Shown here: piece by piece, positions 25,094 to 33,797 of the stretch
How positions within the stretch are numbered: position 1 is the first letter of the stretch
Layout: each line of letters opens with the position of its first letter
Assembly: GCF_026339735.1 (NCBI RefSeq)
Contig: NZ_JAPEQG010000001.1
Location: 6,966,501 to 7,030,500 of the forward strand
Reading direction: 5' to 3'
Source: Streptomyces sp. NBC_01669
GTDB lineage: Bacteria > Actinomycetota > Actinomycetes > Streptomycetales > Streptomycetaceae
Length of the DNA stretch: 64,000 nt
Position numbers and translations under genes: made by a program
Notes under the pieces: generated by a model
The model's input: the letters and a program-made list of their open reading frames with translations, nothing else
What the model was told of the DNA's origin: nothing
Databases searched by the model: none

Positions 25094-25813
25094 TTGAGCC
25101 GCTCGGTTCTCGTCACCGGAGGAAACCGGGGCATCGGCCTCGCCATCGCCCGCGCTTTCGCCGACAACGGCGACAAGGTCGCGATCACGTACCGCTCGGG
25201 CGAGCCGCCCCAGATCCTCACCGAAGCCGGGGTCCTGGCCGTCCGGTGCGACATCACCGACGCCGAGCAGGTGGAGCAGGCATACAAGGAGATCGAGGAG
25301 AAGCACGGTCCGGTCGAGGTGCTGGTCGCCAATGCCGGTATCACCAAGGACCAGTTGCTGATGCGGATGTCCGAGGAGGACTTCACGTCCGTGCTCGACA
25401 CCAACCTCACCGGCACCTTCCGGGTCGTCAAGCGTGCCAACCGCGGCATGCTGCGTGCCAAGAAGGGCCGCGTCGTCCTCATCTCCTCCGTCGTCGGCCT
25501 TCTCGGCTCGGCGGGGCAGGCCAACTACGCCGCGTCCAAGGCCGGCCTGGTCGGGTTCGCCCGGTCGCTGGCGCGTGAGCTCGGCTCGCGGAACATCACT
25601 TTCAACGTCGTCGCGCCCGGTTTTGTCGACACCGACATGACCCAGGCGCTCACCGAGGAGCAGCGCAAGGGCATCGTCGCCCAGGTGCCGCTGGCCCGCT
25701 ACGCGCAGCCCGAGGAGATCGCCGCCGCGGTGCGCTTCCTCGCCTCCGACGACGCGTCGTACATCACTGGAGCCGTCATCCCCGTTGACGGCGGATTGGG
25801 CATGGGTCACTGA
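25094..25813 (+). CDS. fabG: 3-oxoacyl-[acyl-carrier-protein] reductase FabG
   Basis: A 239-residue SDR. TGGNRGIG (about 8-15) binds NADPH, NAG is at about 85, the catalytic serine is in ISSVVG (about 136) and Tyr-x3-Lys is YAASK (about 151-155). A TTG start is needed because the frame has no ATG near the conserved N-terminus; AAGGGTGAT serves as ribosome site. FabG reduces 3-oxoacyl-ACP in fatty acid synthase II. The fabI gene follows after 5 bases, the same order as mabA-inhA in mycobacteria, which strongly supports the assignment over a generic SDR. Confidence 0.93.
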   Translation: MSRSVLVTGGNRGIGLAIARAFADNGDKVAITYRSGEPPQILTEAGVLAVRCDITDAEQVEQAYKEIEEKHGPVEVLVANAGITKDQLLMRMSEEDFTSVLDTNLTGTFRVVKRANRGMLRAKKGRVVLISSVVGLLGSAGQANYAASKAGLVGFARSLARELGSRNITFNVVAPGFVDTDMTQALTEEQRKGIVAQVPLARYAQPEEIAAAVRFLASDDASYITGAVIPVDGGLGMGH

Positions 25814-25818
25814 CCACC

Positions 25819-26586
25819 ATGATCGGAATTCTCGACGGCAAGCGCATTCTCATCACGGGTGTGCTGATGGAGTCGTCCATCGCCTTCCACACCGCCAAGG
25901 TGGCCCAGGAGCAGGGTGCCGAAGTCATCCTGACCGCCTTCCCCCGGCCCACGCTGACGGAGCGCATCGCCAAGAAGCTGCCCAAGCCCGCCAAGGTCAT
26001 CGAGCTGGACGTGACCAACACCGAGCACCTGGACCGGCTCGAAGGCCTGGTCCGTGAGGAGCTCGGTTCGCTGGACGGCGTCGTCCACTCCATCGGCTTC
26101 GCGCCGCAGGACGCGCTCGGCGGCAACTTCCTGAACACCCCGTTCGAGTCGGTCTCGACCGCGATGCACGTGTCGGCGTTCTCGCTGAAGTCGCTCGCCA
26201 TGGCCTGCAAGCCGCTGATGAGCGAGGGCGGCTCGATCGTCGGCCTCACCTTCGACGCACAGTTCGCCTGGCCGCAGTACGACTGGATGGGCCCGGCCAA
26301 GGCCGCGCTGGAGGCCACCTCCCGCTACCTCGCCCGCGACCTGGGCAAGGACGACATCCGCTGCAACCTGATCTCCGCCGGGCCGATCGGCTCGATGGCG
26401 GCCAAGTCCATCCCGGGCTTCTCGGAGCTCGCGGACGTGTGGAACACCCGCTCCCCGCTGTCCTGGAACATGGCCGACCCGGAGCCGGCCGGCCGCGGTG
26501 TCGTCGCCCTGCTCTCGGACTTCTTCCCGAAGACCACGGGTGAGATCATCCACGTCGACGGTGGCGTGCACATGATGGGTGCCTGA
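25819..26586 (+). CDS. fabI: Enoyl-[acyl-carrier-protein] reductase FabI/InhA type
   Basis: A 255-residue divergent SDR. GVLMESSIAF (about 14-23) replaces the usual TGxxxGxG as in FabI/InhA, and the catalytic Tyr-x6-Lys is Y154-DWMGPA-K161. VDGGVHMMGA forms the end. It carries out the last reduction of each fatty acid elongation cycle using NADH. Start ATG 25819 follows the fabG stop by five bases. A hairpin terminator follows at 26610-26645. The TGS-type inhibitors of InhA/FabI would act on this protein family, but nothing in the sequence suggests resistance changes. Confidence 0.95.
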   Translation: MIGILDGKRILITGVLMESSIAFHTAKVAQEQGAEVILTAFPRPTLTERIAKKLPKPAKVIELDVTNTEHLDRLEGLVREELGSLDGVVHSIGFAPQDALGGNFLNTPFESVSTAMHVSAFSLKSLAMACKPLMSEGGSIVGLTFDAQFAWPQYDWMGPAKAALEATSRYLARDLGKDDIRCNLISAGPIGSMAAKSIPGFSELADVWNTRSPLSWNMADPEPAGRGVVALLSDFFPKTTGEIIHVDGGVHMMGA

Positions 26587-26609
26587 CCTCGTACGACCCG
26601 GAACGATCC

Positions 26610-26645
26610 GGCCGCGTACCACCTCCGAGCGGGTGGTGCGCGGCC
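26610..26645 (+). terminator. Hairpin terminator of the fabG-fabI operon
   Basis: Arms of 14 bases (26610-26623 and 26632-26645) pair with one G-U around an 8-base loop, 23 bases after the fabI stop. Confidence 0.8.
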
Positions 26646-26752
26646 GTCGTGCGTCTTTGCCCGGTCCTCCCCCGCTCAAGTCGAAAAGACGGTCGATCCA
26701 CCGCAGAATGTGGTGGAACCGGACTTTTGGTCAGGCTGCGGAGGTGATCGCT

Positions 26753-27121
26753 GTGCGCCCCACACGTCGCCGAACCCGGGCCCTGCTGGCGGCCTCGGCC
26801 GTCGCCGTCGCGCTTGCCGCCCCCATCGGCATATCCGTCGTGGGGCGAATAGGCGCCGGAGCGTCCGCACCCGCCGGCCCCACGCCTGACCCCTCCGGCG
26901 CCGAATGCCGTACGACGGTCCAGGGCTCCCAGGTGGTCTCCTACTGCCACAACCCGTATCCCTCCATCGACCGGGTACAGCTGCACACCGAATGCGGCCG
27001 CTGGTGGGACATCGACGCGGACGGCATACCCGTCGACGTCGCGCCCGGACAGACGGTGCGGCTCGACGACCGCTGCTGGAAGGAAGTCGCCTCCGCCTGG
27101 GTCACCCACCGGCGGATATAG
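26753..27121 (+). CDS. Secreted small protein of unknown function
   Basis: GTG 26753 is chosen because GGAGGTGAT, a near-perfect anti-16S match, ends a few bases upstream. The 122-residue product starts RPTRRRTRALLAAS and has a signal peptide or N-terminal anchor to about residue 36 (GASAPA). The mature part has four cysteines (ECRTT, SYCHN, TECGRW, DRCWKE) that could form two disulfides. The motif CGRWWDIDADG followed by VAPGQTVRLDDRCW suggests a small beta-rich domain. I do not recognise the family beyond its being common in Streptomyces. Confidence 0.75.
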   Translation: MRPTRRRTRALLAASAVAVALAAPIGISVVGRIGAGASAPAGPTPDPSGAECRTTVQGSQVVSYCHNPYPSIDRVQLHTECGRWWDIDADGIPVDVAPGQTVRLDDRCWKEVASAWVTHRRI

Positions 27122-27136
27122 ATCCACCCCTCCGGG

Positions 27137-27811
27137 TCAGCCTCGTTCCACCAGACAGCTCAGCGCGTGGCTCGCCGCCTCGGCGGCCGCGGTCTCCGCG
27201 TCACCTGCCCGGATCGCCTCGACCAGTCGCCCGTGGTCCATATGGTTCTCCGGCCGCAGTTCGTGCCCGACATCGACCCGCAGATAGTCGCGCAGCAGGT
27301 CCCCCAGATCGGCATAGAGGCCCGTCAGTACGTCATTGTGCGAGGCGGCGACCACGGCCAGATGCAGCGTCGCATCCGCTGCCACGAACGCCTCAGCATC
27401 CCCCGCGGCCCAGGTCTCCTCGCGGCGCGTCATGAGAGCGTCCAGCTGCTTCAGATCCCGCTCGGTGCGCCGGACGGCCGCCAGCCGGGCCGCCGACGAC
27501 TCCAGTGTCGAGCGCAGCTCGGCGACATGGCGCGGGTCGGCGGAAGCGAAACGGCGGTGCATCACCCCGGCCAGTTCGCTGGTGGCGACGACATACGTGC
27601 CCGACCCCTGACGGATGTCCAGCAGACCGTTGTGAGCGAGCGCGCGCACCGCCTCGCGGACGGTGTTGCGGGCCACCCCCAGCTGCTCGACCAGCTCGGG
27701 TTCGGTCGGAATCCGCGAGCCGACGGGCCACTCGCCCGAGGTGATCTGATTCCTCAGCTGGGCAATCACCTGGTCGGCGAGTGCCGAACGTCGCGGAGAC
27801 GTCAGCGCCAT
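27137..27811 (-). CDS. GntR/FadR-family (FCD) transcriptional regulator
   Basis: A 224-residue regulator starting at ATG 27811. The winged-helix domain covers residues 1-75 (IPTEPELVEQLGVARNTVREAV is the recognition helix region), and the C-terminal FCD domain (about 85-220) has the Asp/His pattern that binds a metal and an organic acid (DATLHLAVV, ENHMDHGRLVEAI). It is divergent from the CynX-type transporter gene and probably represses it; two palindromes lie in the shared intergenic region. The ligand is likely the transported anion. Confidence 0.9.
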   Translation of the reverse strand: MALTSPRRSALADQVIAQLRNQITSGEWPVGSRIPTEPELVEQLGVARNTVREAVRALAHNGLLDIRQGSGTYVVATSELAGVMHRRFASADPRHVAELRSTLESSAARLAAVRRTERDLKQLDALMTRREETWAAGDAEAFVAADATLHLAVVAASHNDVLTGLYADLGDLLRDYLRVDVGHELRPENHMDHGRLVEAIRAGDAETAAAEAASHALSCLVERG

Positions 27812-27891
27812 GATGCTCCTTGCTCGGTTCCTGGGGGTCTGCGGATTCTCGGGTCTGCGGGTTTCCCGAAGGTTTCCGAAGCTTCTCAGAC

Positions 27892-27903
27892 GATTGGACA
27901 ATC
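27892..27903. promoter_or_regulatory. Palindrome GATTG-GA-CAATC in the gntR/cynX intergenic region
   Basis: Five-base arms around GA, AT-rich within GC-rich DNA, about 80 bases from the regulator start and 18 from the transporter start. FCD-type GntR proteins often bind short AT-rich inverted repeats of this kind. Confidence 0.5.
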
Positions 27904-27909
27904 AATCAT

Positions 27910-27928
27910 CCCATGATTCTATGATGGG
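27910..27928. promoter_or_regulatory. Imperfect palindrome CCCATGAT-TCT-ATGATGGG at the transporter start
   Basis: Arms of 8 bases match at 7 positions. The right arm includes the first possible ATG codons of the transporter gene, so binding here would block initiation or a leaderless start. Confidence 0.5.
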
Positions 27929-29225
27929 CTCCATGCCCGACGACGAGACCCAGCGCCAGCCCCTGACCCTGAACAGGCACACCACCGCGGCGAACATCCC
28001 CCTGGACGCCCCGGCCCCGCCGACCGCCGCAGGCCCAGCCCCCTGGCTCCTCCGCCTGGTCACCGTCGGTCTCGTCCTCACCGCGCTCAACCTCCGCCCC
28101 GCCATCACGAGCCTCGGCGCCCTCCTCGAAGAGGTACGGGACGGGCTGCACATGAGCGGCAGCGTCGCCGGTGTCCTCACCTCCGTACCGCCGCTCTGCT
28201 TCGCCGTCTTCGGCATCATGGCGCCGCGCCTCGCCCGCCGCTTCGGCCCCGGCGCGGTCGTCTGCGCCGGCATGGTCGCCATCACGGCCGGACTGCTGAT
28301 CCGGCCCTTTGTCGGCTCCACAGCCGGGTTTCTCGCCGCCAGCGCCCTCGCGCTCATGGGCATCGCCGTCAGCAATGTCCTGATGCCGGTGATCGTCAAG
28401 CGCTGGTTCCCGGACCGGGTCGGCTCCATGACCGGCCTGTACTCCATGGCGCTGGCCCTCGGCACCTCACTGGCCGCGGCCGTCACCGTGCCCATGACCG
28501 ATGCGCTCGGCGGCAGTTGGAAGGCCGGTCTGGGCATCTGGGCCGCGCTCGGGGCGGCGGCGATCCTGCCCTGGATCCCGCTGGTACGGGACCGGCGCGG
28601 CGCCCAGGGGCAGCCCGCCGCCCAGCAGCACCAGGGCGTCCCGGCCCTGCGGATCACCCGCTCCCGCACCGCCTGGGCCCTCGCCTGCTTCTTCGGCCTC
28701 CAGGCCACGGCCGCGTACATCACCATGGGCTGGATGCCGCAGATCTTCCGCGACGCCGGGGTCTCCGCCGGTACGGCGGGGGTGCTGCTCGCCGTGACCA
28801 TGGCCATGGGCGTGCCGCTCGCCTTCGTCATCCCTCGGGCCGCCGCCCGGATGCGGAACCAGGGCCCGATCGTCGTCGTACTCGGCGCCTGCGGCCTCAT
28901 CGGCTACGCCGGTCTCTACCTCGCACCGGCGGGCGGCGCCTGGGCCTGGGCGCTCCTCCTCGGCATAGCCAACTGTGCCTTCCCGCTCGCCCTCACCATG
29001 ATCGGCATGCGGTCCCGGAGCGGCGCCGGAGTGGTCCGGCTGTCGGCGTTCGCCCAGTCCACCGGCTATCTGATCTCGATCCCCGGCCCGCTGCTGGTCG
29101 GCGTGCTCTACCAGCACAGCGGCGGGTGGGGGCTGCCGATCGCGCTGATGGCGGGCCTCATGGTGCCGCAGATGGTGGCGGGAATTCTGGCCGGGCGGGA
29201 CCGGACGATCGAGGACGAAAGCTGA
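27921..29225 (+). CDS. MFS transporter, CynX/NimT family
   Basis: Three in-frame ATG codons at 27921, 27924 and 27933 are candidate starts and none has a clear ribosome site; leaderless initiation is possible. The product of about 434 residues has a polar N-terminus, then 12 hydrophobic helices. The first helix motif ALNLRPAITSLGALLEEV is the hallmark of the CynX/NimT group, whose members move cyanate, nitroimidazoles or other small anions. ARRFGPG corresponds to the helix 2-3 loop. A 38-residue SGM_5486-type protein follows 17 bases later, and a divergent FCD regulator precedes. Confidence 0.9.
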   Translation: MMGSMPDDETQRQPLTLNRHTTAANIPLDAPAPPTAAGPAPWLLRLVTVGLVLTALNLRPAITSLGALLEEVRDGLHMSGSVAGVLTSVPPLCFAVFGIMAPRLARRFGPGAVVCAGMVAITAGLLIRPFVGSTAGFLAASALALMGIAVSNVLMPVIVKRWFPDRVGSMTGLYSMALALGTSLAAAVTVPMTDALGGSWKAGLGIWAALGAAAILPWIPLVRDRRGAQGQPAAQQHQGVPALRITRSRTAWALACFFGLQATAAYITMGWMPQIFRDAGVSAGTAGVLLAVTMAMGVPLAFVIPRAAARMRNQGPIVVVLGACGLIGYAGLYLAPAGGAWAWALLLGIANCAFPLALTMIGMRSRSGAGVVRLSAFAQSTGYLISIPGPLLVGVLYQHSGGWGLPIALMAGLMVPQMVAGILAGRDRTIEDES

Positions 29226-29242
29226 GATGCGAGACTGGCCCC

Positions 29243-29359
29243 ATGCCAGTGCTCGATCCGAATCCCCAGAACGGTCAGAAGAAGCTTCTCCTCGTGCTCG
29301 GAGTGATGCTCCTGATCACGGTGATCATCGGAGTGATCGCTTCGATCGCCTCTCCCTGA
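29243..29359 (+). CDS. SGM_5486-type transporter-associated microprotein (38 residues)
   Basis: The ORF encodes a hydrophilic N-terminus (PVLDPNPQNGQKK) and one membrane helix (LLLVLGVMLLITVIIGVIASIA). I recognise it as the small family annotated as SGM_5486 transporter-associated protein, always found next to CynX-type transporters, as here. It may be an accessory subunit that stabilises or modulates the transporter. Too short for most gene callers. Confidence 0.8.
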   Translation: MPVLDPNPQNGQKKLLLVLGVMLLITVIIGVIASIASP

Positions 29360-29394
29360 CACCTGCCCGAGTGCCACGCCCCCACGTCCCCGCC

Positions 29395-29424
29395 GGGGAT
29401 GGTGGGGCTGGCACCACCATCCCC
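29395..29424 (+). terminator. Hairpin terminator after the transporter operon
   Basis: GGGGATGGTGG (29395-29405) pairs perfectly with 29414-29424 around an 8-base loop, 35 bases after the microprotein stop. Confidence 0.75.
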
Positions 29425-29528
29425 TAGGGGGCCAGGGTCAGGGTGAAGTGGGTGGGTCACCGGATGGGACGGGCGCCGCCGGATCCGTAGGTTTCAGGTA
29501 TCAGAACCGATGACCCACGGAGGCGGAC

Positions 29529-29735
29529 ATGTCGGCCCGTACGTACACCCGGTCCCCCCGCCCCGCGTCGGCCGGGGTCGAGATCCGGCTGCCGTGGTGG
29601 GCCATCGCGCTCCCCTCGGTAGCCTTCGCGGCCCTCCTGCTGATGATCGTGGGATCCGGCCAGGCGCACGCGGCGACGGGCGACCCGGCGATCGGCCGGT
29701 TGCTTCAGCGAATCGTGGACCTACTGATCCTCTGA
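29529..29735 (+). CDS. Small conserved single-pass membrane protein
   Basis: A 68-residue protein with a clear GGAGG ribosome site six bases before ATG 29529. After a basic, Pro-rich N-terminus comes VEIRLPWWAIALPSVAFAALLLMIVGS, one membrane segment, then QAHAA, which may be a signal-peptidase site, and a short amphipathic tail (IGRLLQRIVDLLIL). I recall similar small proteins in other streptomycetes but know no function. Confidence 0.75.
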   Translation: MSARTYTRSPRPASAGVEIRLPWWAIALPSVAFAALLLMIVGSGQAHAATGDPAIGRLLQRIVDLLIL

Positions 29736-29809
29736 GGGCGTTCACCCACAGCGGGGGAGCCCCTCAACACCCTGCGACGGGCGGAGCATTTCATGCGAAG
29801 CTGAGGTGT

Positions 29810-30328
29810 ATGAGCGTCGATACACCTCGCAGGATCGTCCTTCTCAGACACGCAAAGGCGGAATGGTCGCAGGACTCCGACCACGAGCGGCCGCTCGCGG
29901 AGCGCGGCCGCAAGGATGCGTCGGTGGCAGGCCGCAAACTCGTCGATTCCGGCATCGTCGTCGATCTGGCCCTCTGCTCGACCTCCGCCAGGACGCACGA
30001 GACCTGGAAGCTGGCGGTACACGAGATGCCGAAGCGTCCCAAGACCGTGTACGAGGAGCGGCTCTACGAGGCCTCGCTCGGCGAGCTGATCGCCCTGATC
30101 AACGGGACCCCCGATGAAGTGCGGAACCTGCTGATCATCGGCCACAACCCAGGGATGCACGCTCTCGCCGACGCCCTCTCCGCATCGGCGGAGGGCGACA
30201 CCCTGGCCCGGATGACCCACGGCGGATTCCCGACCGCCGCATTCGCCGTCGTCGAGTTCTCCGGCTCCTGGAAGGGCGTGGAGCACGGCGTGGGCAAGCT
30301 GATCGAGTACTGGACGCCGAACGACTGA
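29810..30328 (+). CDS. SixA-like histidine phosphatase
   Basis: A 172-residue member of the histidine phosphatase superfamily. The catalytic RHG-type motif is LLRHAKAEW (residues about 11-19), the second histidine is in IIGHNPGM (about 109-116), and DHERPLAERGRKDA follows the first motif as in SixA. SixA removes phosphate from phosphohistidine in signalling proteins; actinobacterial relatives may have other phosphoester substrates. ATG 29810 follows GAGGTGT. The gene ends at a strong shared terminator with serB. Confidence 0.9.
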   Translation: MSVDTPRRIVLLRHAKAEWSQDSDHERPLAERGRKDASVAGRKLVDSGIVVDLALCSTSARTHETWKLAVHEMPKRPKTVYEERLYEASLGELIALINGTPDEVRNLLIIGHNPGMHALADALSASAEGDTLARMTHGGFPTAAFAVVEFSGSWKGVEHGVGKLIEYWTPND

Positions 30329-30338
30329 TCGCGACGTC

Positions 30339-30387
30339 GTACGCGGATGGGCCCGGCACGGGTGAGGTGCCGGGCCCATCCGCGTAC
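30339..30387. terminator. Bidirectional hairpin between sixA-like gene and serB
   Basis: A perfect 21-bp stem (30339-30359 with 30367-30387) and 7-base loop between convergent genes. Confidence 0.9.
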
Positions 30388-30404
30388 ACGGAGCGGTCGA
30401 TCGG

Positions 30405-31667
30405 TCAGGCGAGACCGTCGGCCGCCTCGACCTCTTCACGGGTGATCCCGAGCAGATACAGCACGGTGTCCAGGAACGGCACGTTCACCGCGGTGTGCGC
30501 GGCCTCGCGGACGACCGGCTTGGCATTGAAGGCGACCCCGAGACCGGCCGTGTTCAGCATGTCCAGGTCATTCGCACCGTCACCGATCGCGACGGTCTGC
30601 GCCAGCGGCACTCCGGCCTGCTCGGCGAAACTGCGCAGCAGCCGGGCCTTGCCCGCCCGGTCCACGACGTCGCCGACGACCCGTCCGGTGAGCTTGCCGT
30701 CGACCACTTCCAGAGTGTTGGCGGAGGCGAAGTCGAGCCCGAGCCGTTCCTTCAGGTCGTCCGTGACCTGGGTGAACCCGCCGGAGACGACGCCCACTTG
30801 ATAGCCGAGCCGCTTCAGTGTGCGGATCAGAGTGCGCGCACCGGGGGTCAGTCGCACCTCGGCGCGCACCTTCTCCACCACCGACACATCGAGCCCGGCC
30901 AGCAGTGCCACCCGCGCGTGCAGCGACTCCTCGAAGTCGAGCTCGCCACGCATCGCCTGCTCGGTCACCGCGGCGACCTTGTCCTCACAGCCGGCGTGCG
31001 CCGCGAACAGCTCGATGACCTCGTCCTGGATCAGCGTCGAGTCGACATCCATGACGACCAGCCGCTGCGCCCGGCGGCTCAGCCCGGCGGACACGACCGC
31101 CACATCGACGCCGATGCCGGCGGCCTCGGTCGCCAGCGCGGTCCGCAGCTCCGCGGTTCCGGTGCCGGACACGGCGAACTCGACGGCCGTGACCGGGTAC
31201 TTCGCCAGCCGGAAGATCCGGTCGATGTTGCCGCCGGTCGACGTGATCGTGGCCGCTATGGCGGCGGTCGACTCGGCGGTCAGCGGGTGTCCGAGCACGG
31301 TCACATGGGAGCGCCCGGATCCACGCGGCCGGTTGTCACCGGTACCGGAGATGATCTCGGCCTGCAGCTTCAGCGATTCGGCCCAGCTGTGCACGGTCGC
31401 CCGCAGGTCGCCCTCGGTGGTGCCGCCCGCGGTGGGGGTGGTGACCAGTGCGCACAGAACGATGCGGCCACGGGTGACGACCTGCTCGATGTCGACGACA
31501 TCGACCGCATAGGCGGCGAGCGTGTCGAAGAGCCCGGCGGTGATTCCCGGACGGTCCTTCCCGAAGATCTTCACGAGAAGGGTGGGGGTGTCGGTGCCCT
31601 GACGGGACTCAGGGGCCTCAGAGGGCTCGGGAGACGGGGAGGACTGAGGGGACTGAGATGCGCTCAT
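30405..31667 (-). CDS. serB: Phosphoserine phosphatase SerB with tandem ACT domains
   Basis: A 420-residue enzyme. After a Ser/Pro-rich N-terminus (about 1-27) two ACT domains follow (FGKDRPGITAGL at about 35; second at about 110-190), then the HAD phosphatase domain with nucleophile Asp in VMDVDSTLIQDE (about 220). VVSGGFTQV (about 310) and AIGDGANDLDML (about 380) are motifs II and IV. It makes L-serine from phosphoserine; the ACT domains probably bind serine for feedback control. The ATG at 31667 gives the family-typical start; the longer open frame is not supported. Confidence 0.95.
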   Translation of the reverse strand: MSASQSPQSSPSPEPSEAPESRQGTDTPTLLVKIFGKDRPGITAGLFDTLAAYAVDVVDIEQVVTRGRIVLCALVTTPTAGGTTEGDLRATVHSWAESLKLQAEIISGTGDNRPRGSGRSHVTVLGHPLTAESTAAIAATITSTGGNIDRIFRLAKYPVTAVEFAVSGTGTAELRTALATEAAGIGVDVAVVSAGLSRRAQRLVVMDVDSTLIQDEVIELFAAHAGCEDKVAAVTEQAMRGELDFEESLHARVALLAGLDVSVVEKVRAEVRLTPGARTLIRTLKRLGYQVGVVSGGFTQVTDDLKERLGLDFASANTLEVVDGKLTGRVVGDVVDRAGKARLLRSFAEQAGVPLAQTVAIGDGANDLDMLNTAGLGVAFNAKPVVREAAHTAVNVPFLDTVLYLLGITREEVEAADGLA

Positions 31668-31920
31668 GGTGTTCCCACCGTATCGGTCTCCCTCACCCCC
31701 TCGAACCCCCGTCCCGCGGACCGGACAGCGGAAACGGTCCCCGGCCGACCCGCCCCGGCCCTGTCCCCGGCGGGAGTGAGCGGCCCTGCACGGCGTGTGT
31801 CCGATGCGACGGGCCATTCAAGCCCGGGGGTCCCGCATGCCCTCAAGGCAGGATGAAGCGGCGCTCCGTCCGGGGGTCGGGCGCTCTCCCGGGCCCGTCC
31901 GGCCGTCGGGGACAACGCGG

Positions 31921-33552
31921 TCAGCCGGCCCTGGACGGCCGGCCCGGCGGCGGCAACCCTTCCACGTCCCCCGGCCCGGGCCCGGGACCCGGCGGTGGCA
32001 CTGCCGGCCGTACGGGCGGACCGATCGGCCCCGCCACCGTCGGCGCACCGTGAATCCCGTCCCTCGCCGGATCCGGATACGGACGCAGATACGGATTGGT
32101 CTCGTCGTGCGACGGCCGGTACACCCGCGACGGTGTGTACGGTCCGGGCTCCCCACCGCCACCGCTGCCTCCGCCACCGCCGGCCGGCCCCGTCCCCGAC
32201 GGAACCGCCCCCGCCAACCAGGCCACCGCCGCCCCCACACCACCCGCGCCCGCACCCCACACCGCACCCAGCAAGGCTGCCGCCCCCGTCCGCCCGTGCA
32301 GCTCGATCCCGGCGCCGAACGCGTCGAAGCCCAGCACCGAAAGCGACGCATCCGCGGACACCTGCGTCAGCCACACCAGGAGCGCCAGCGCCGACGCTGT
32401 TACGCCGCCGAGCCGCACCGCACACCGCCTCACGAACCCGGCCCCGGTCAGCTCCCCCCGGGGCGTGCGGGTCGCGGCCAGCACCCCCGCGTACAGCATC
32501 ATCACCGCGGCGGCGACCGCCAGCAGCCAGACCCGGCCGTCCAGCCCGGCCAGCCGCCCGACCGTCACCGGCTCGTCGGCGGACATCCGTAACAGCTCGT
32601 CCAGCGGATCGGGCAGCACCTTGGCCAGCTCACCGGTCGCCTGCCCGTCCCACGGCACGAAGAGGCCGAGCGGCACCCCGAGCCACGCCCCGTTCGGCGC
32701 CCCGAGCAGCGCGGCGCCGACGATGCGCTTCGGGTGGGCGTCGCCGACCGCCGCGTACGCCGCGGCCGCGCACCCGGCGACCACCGCGACCAGCAGCACC
32801 GACACGACCGCGGACGCCGCAGGCCGCACCGTCCGGTCCAACCGTGCCAGCCCGGACGGCAACGGGGTGCGGCGCGAAGCGAGCAGGGCGATGACCAGCA
32901 CTCCGAGCACCCAACACGCGCCACCCGCAAGGGACTTGGGCGAGTCGACGGTGAACCCGACCTGTGCCTGCGCCCGGGCGAGATCCGCCAACCGGTCCGG
33001 CAACAGCCCGACCGGATCACCGAGCCCGCCGGGCAGACCGCCACCCCCTCCTGCCCCTGGCACCCCGTCCAGCCCCAGCGCCCCGCCGTCGATCGTCACG
33101 ACGTCGTGACCTGCCCAGGCGAGCCCGCCGAGTACGGCGACGAACATGACCGTCAACACCCCTGTGCGGACCGCGAGTTCGGCACCGGAGGCGACCGCTC
33201 CCACCCCGCGCAGCGACCGCAGGAAGAAGAAGGAGAGCAGCAGTGCACCGACCAGCCCCACCCCGAGCGGTGTGACGGCGAGAGCGGTGTGCGCCTCGGC
33301 GTCGTCCAGCCCGAACGCCGAGACATTGCCGGACGGGGAGACCGATCCACCCGCTCCCAGCACCACGACGGCCGCCGTCATCGGTCCCAGCGACCCGGCC
33401 GAGTCGGCCCCGAGCAGATGCAGCCCGAGGGCCGCTGTCCCCGCCATCCCGGCCATCGCCCAGCTGACCGAGGCGACGGCCGCCAACACCACGTCACCCC
33501 AAGGGATATGCCCCGTACCGCCGCCCCTGCTCCCGCGTGCGTACCTCGCCAT
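31921..33552 (-). CDS. Streptophobe-family membrane protein
   Basis: A 543-residue hydrophobic protein with many helices rich in Ala, Gly, Val and Leu, of the type named streptophobe because it is a large hydrophobic family in Streptomyces. RGGGTGHIPWGDVVLAAVAS starts the first helix. Around residue 165 there is a Gly-rich linker, and the last about 90 residues are a Gly/Pro-rich cytoplasmic tail with YTPSRVYRPSHDETNPYLRP. ATG 33552 (MARYARG) is preferred over the TTG five codons earlier. Function unknown; it is divergent from the FHA-ABC gene. Confidence 0.85.
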   Translation of the reverse strand: MARYARGSRGGGTGHIPWGDVVLAAVASVSWAMAGMAGTAALGLHLLGADSAGSLGPMTAAVVVLGAGGSVSPSGNVSAFGLDDAEAHTALAVTPLGVGLVGALLLSFFFLRSLRGVGAVASGAELAVRTGVLTVMFVAVLGGLAWAGHDVVTIDGGALGLDGVPGAGGGGGLPGGLGDPVGLLPDRLADLARAQAQVGFTVDSPKSLAGGACWVLGVLVIALLASRRTPLPSGLARLDRTVRPAASAVVSVLLVAVVAGCAAAAYAAVGDAHPKRIVGAALLGAPNGAWLGVPLGLFVPWDGQATGELAKVLPDPLDELLRMSADEPVTVGRLAGLDGRVWLLAVAAAVMMLYAGVLAATRTPRGELTGAGFVRRCAVRLGGVTASALALLVWLTQVSADASLSVLGFDAFGAGIELHGRTGAAALLGAVWGAGAGGVGAAVAWLAGAVPSGTGPAGGGGGSGGGGEPGPYTPSRVYRPSHDETNPYLRPYPDPARDGIHGAPTVAGPIGPPVRPAVPPPGPGPGPGDVEGLPPPGRPSRAG

Positions 33553-33797
33553 CAGGGACCCCCTCAATCCGCGCCGAGATGCCCTGAGTTGACCTGGTCA
33601 CTCATGATCCGTACACACTCGTGGGCGCTTCCCACTCTCCGAGCCTGTTTCTCCCCCGTCAACGGTGCGTCGCAGCAGGTCTCGATTCGGTCTTGACCCC
33701 GCCCGACTTTCGTATCGGTGACTGCTCCTGGAATAGTTCCCCACGATGTTCAGCATCCCTAGACTCCCTGTGATGGGGGTAACTCGGGGGACAACTA

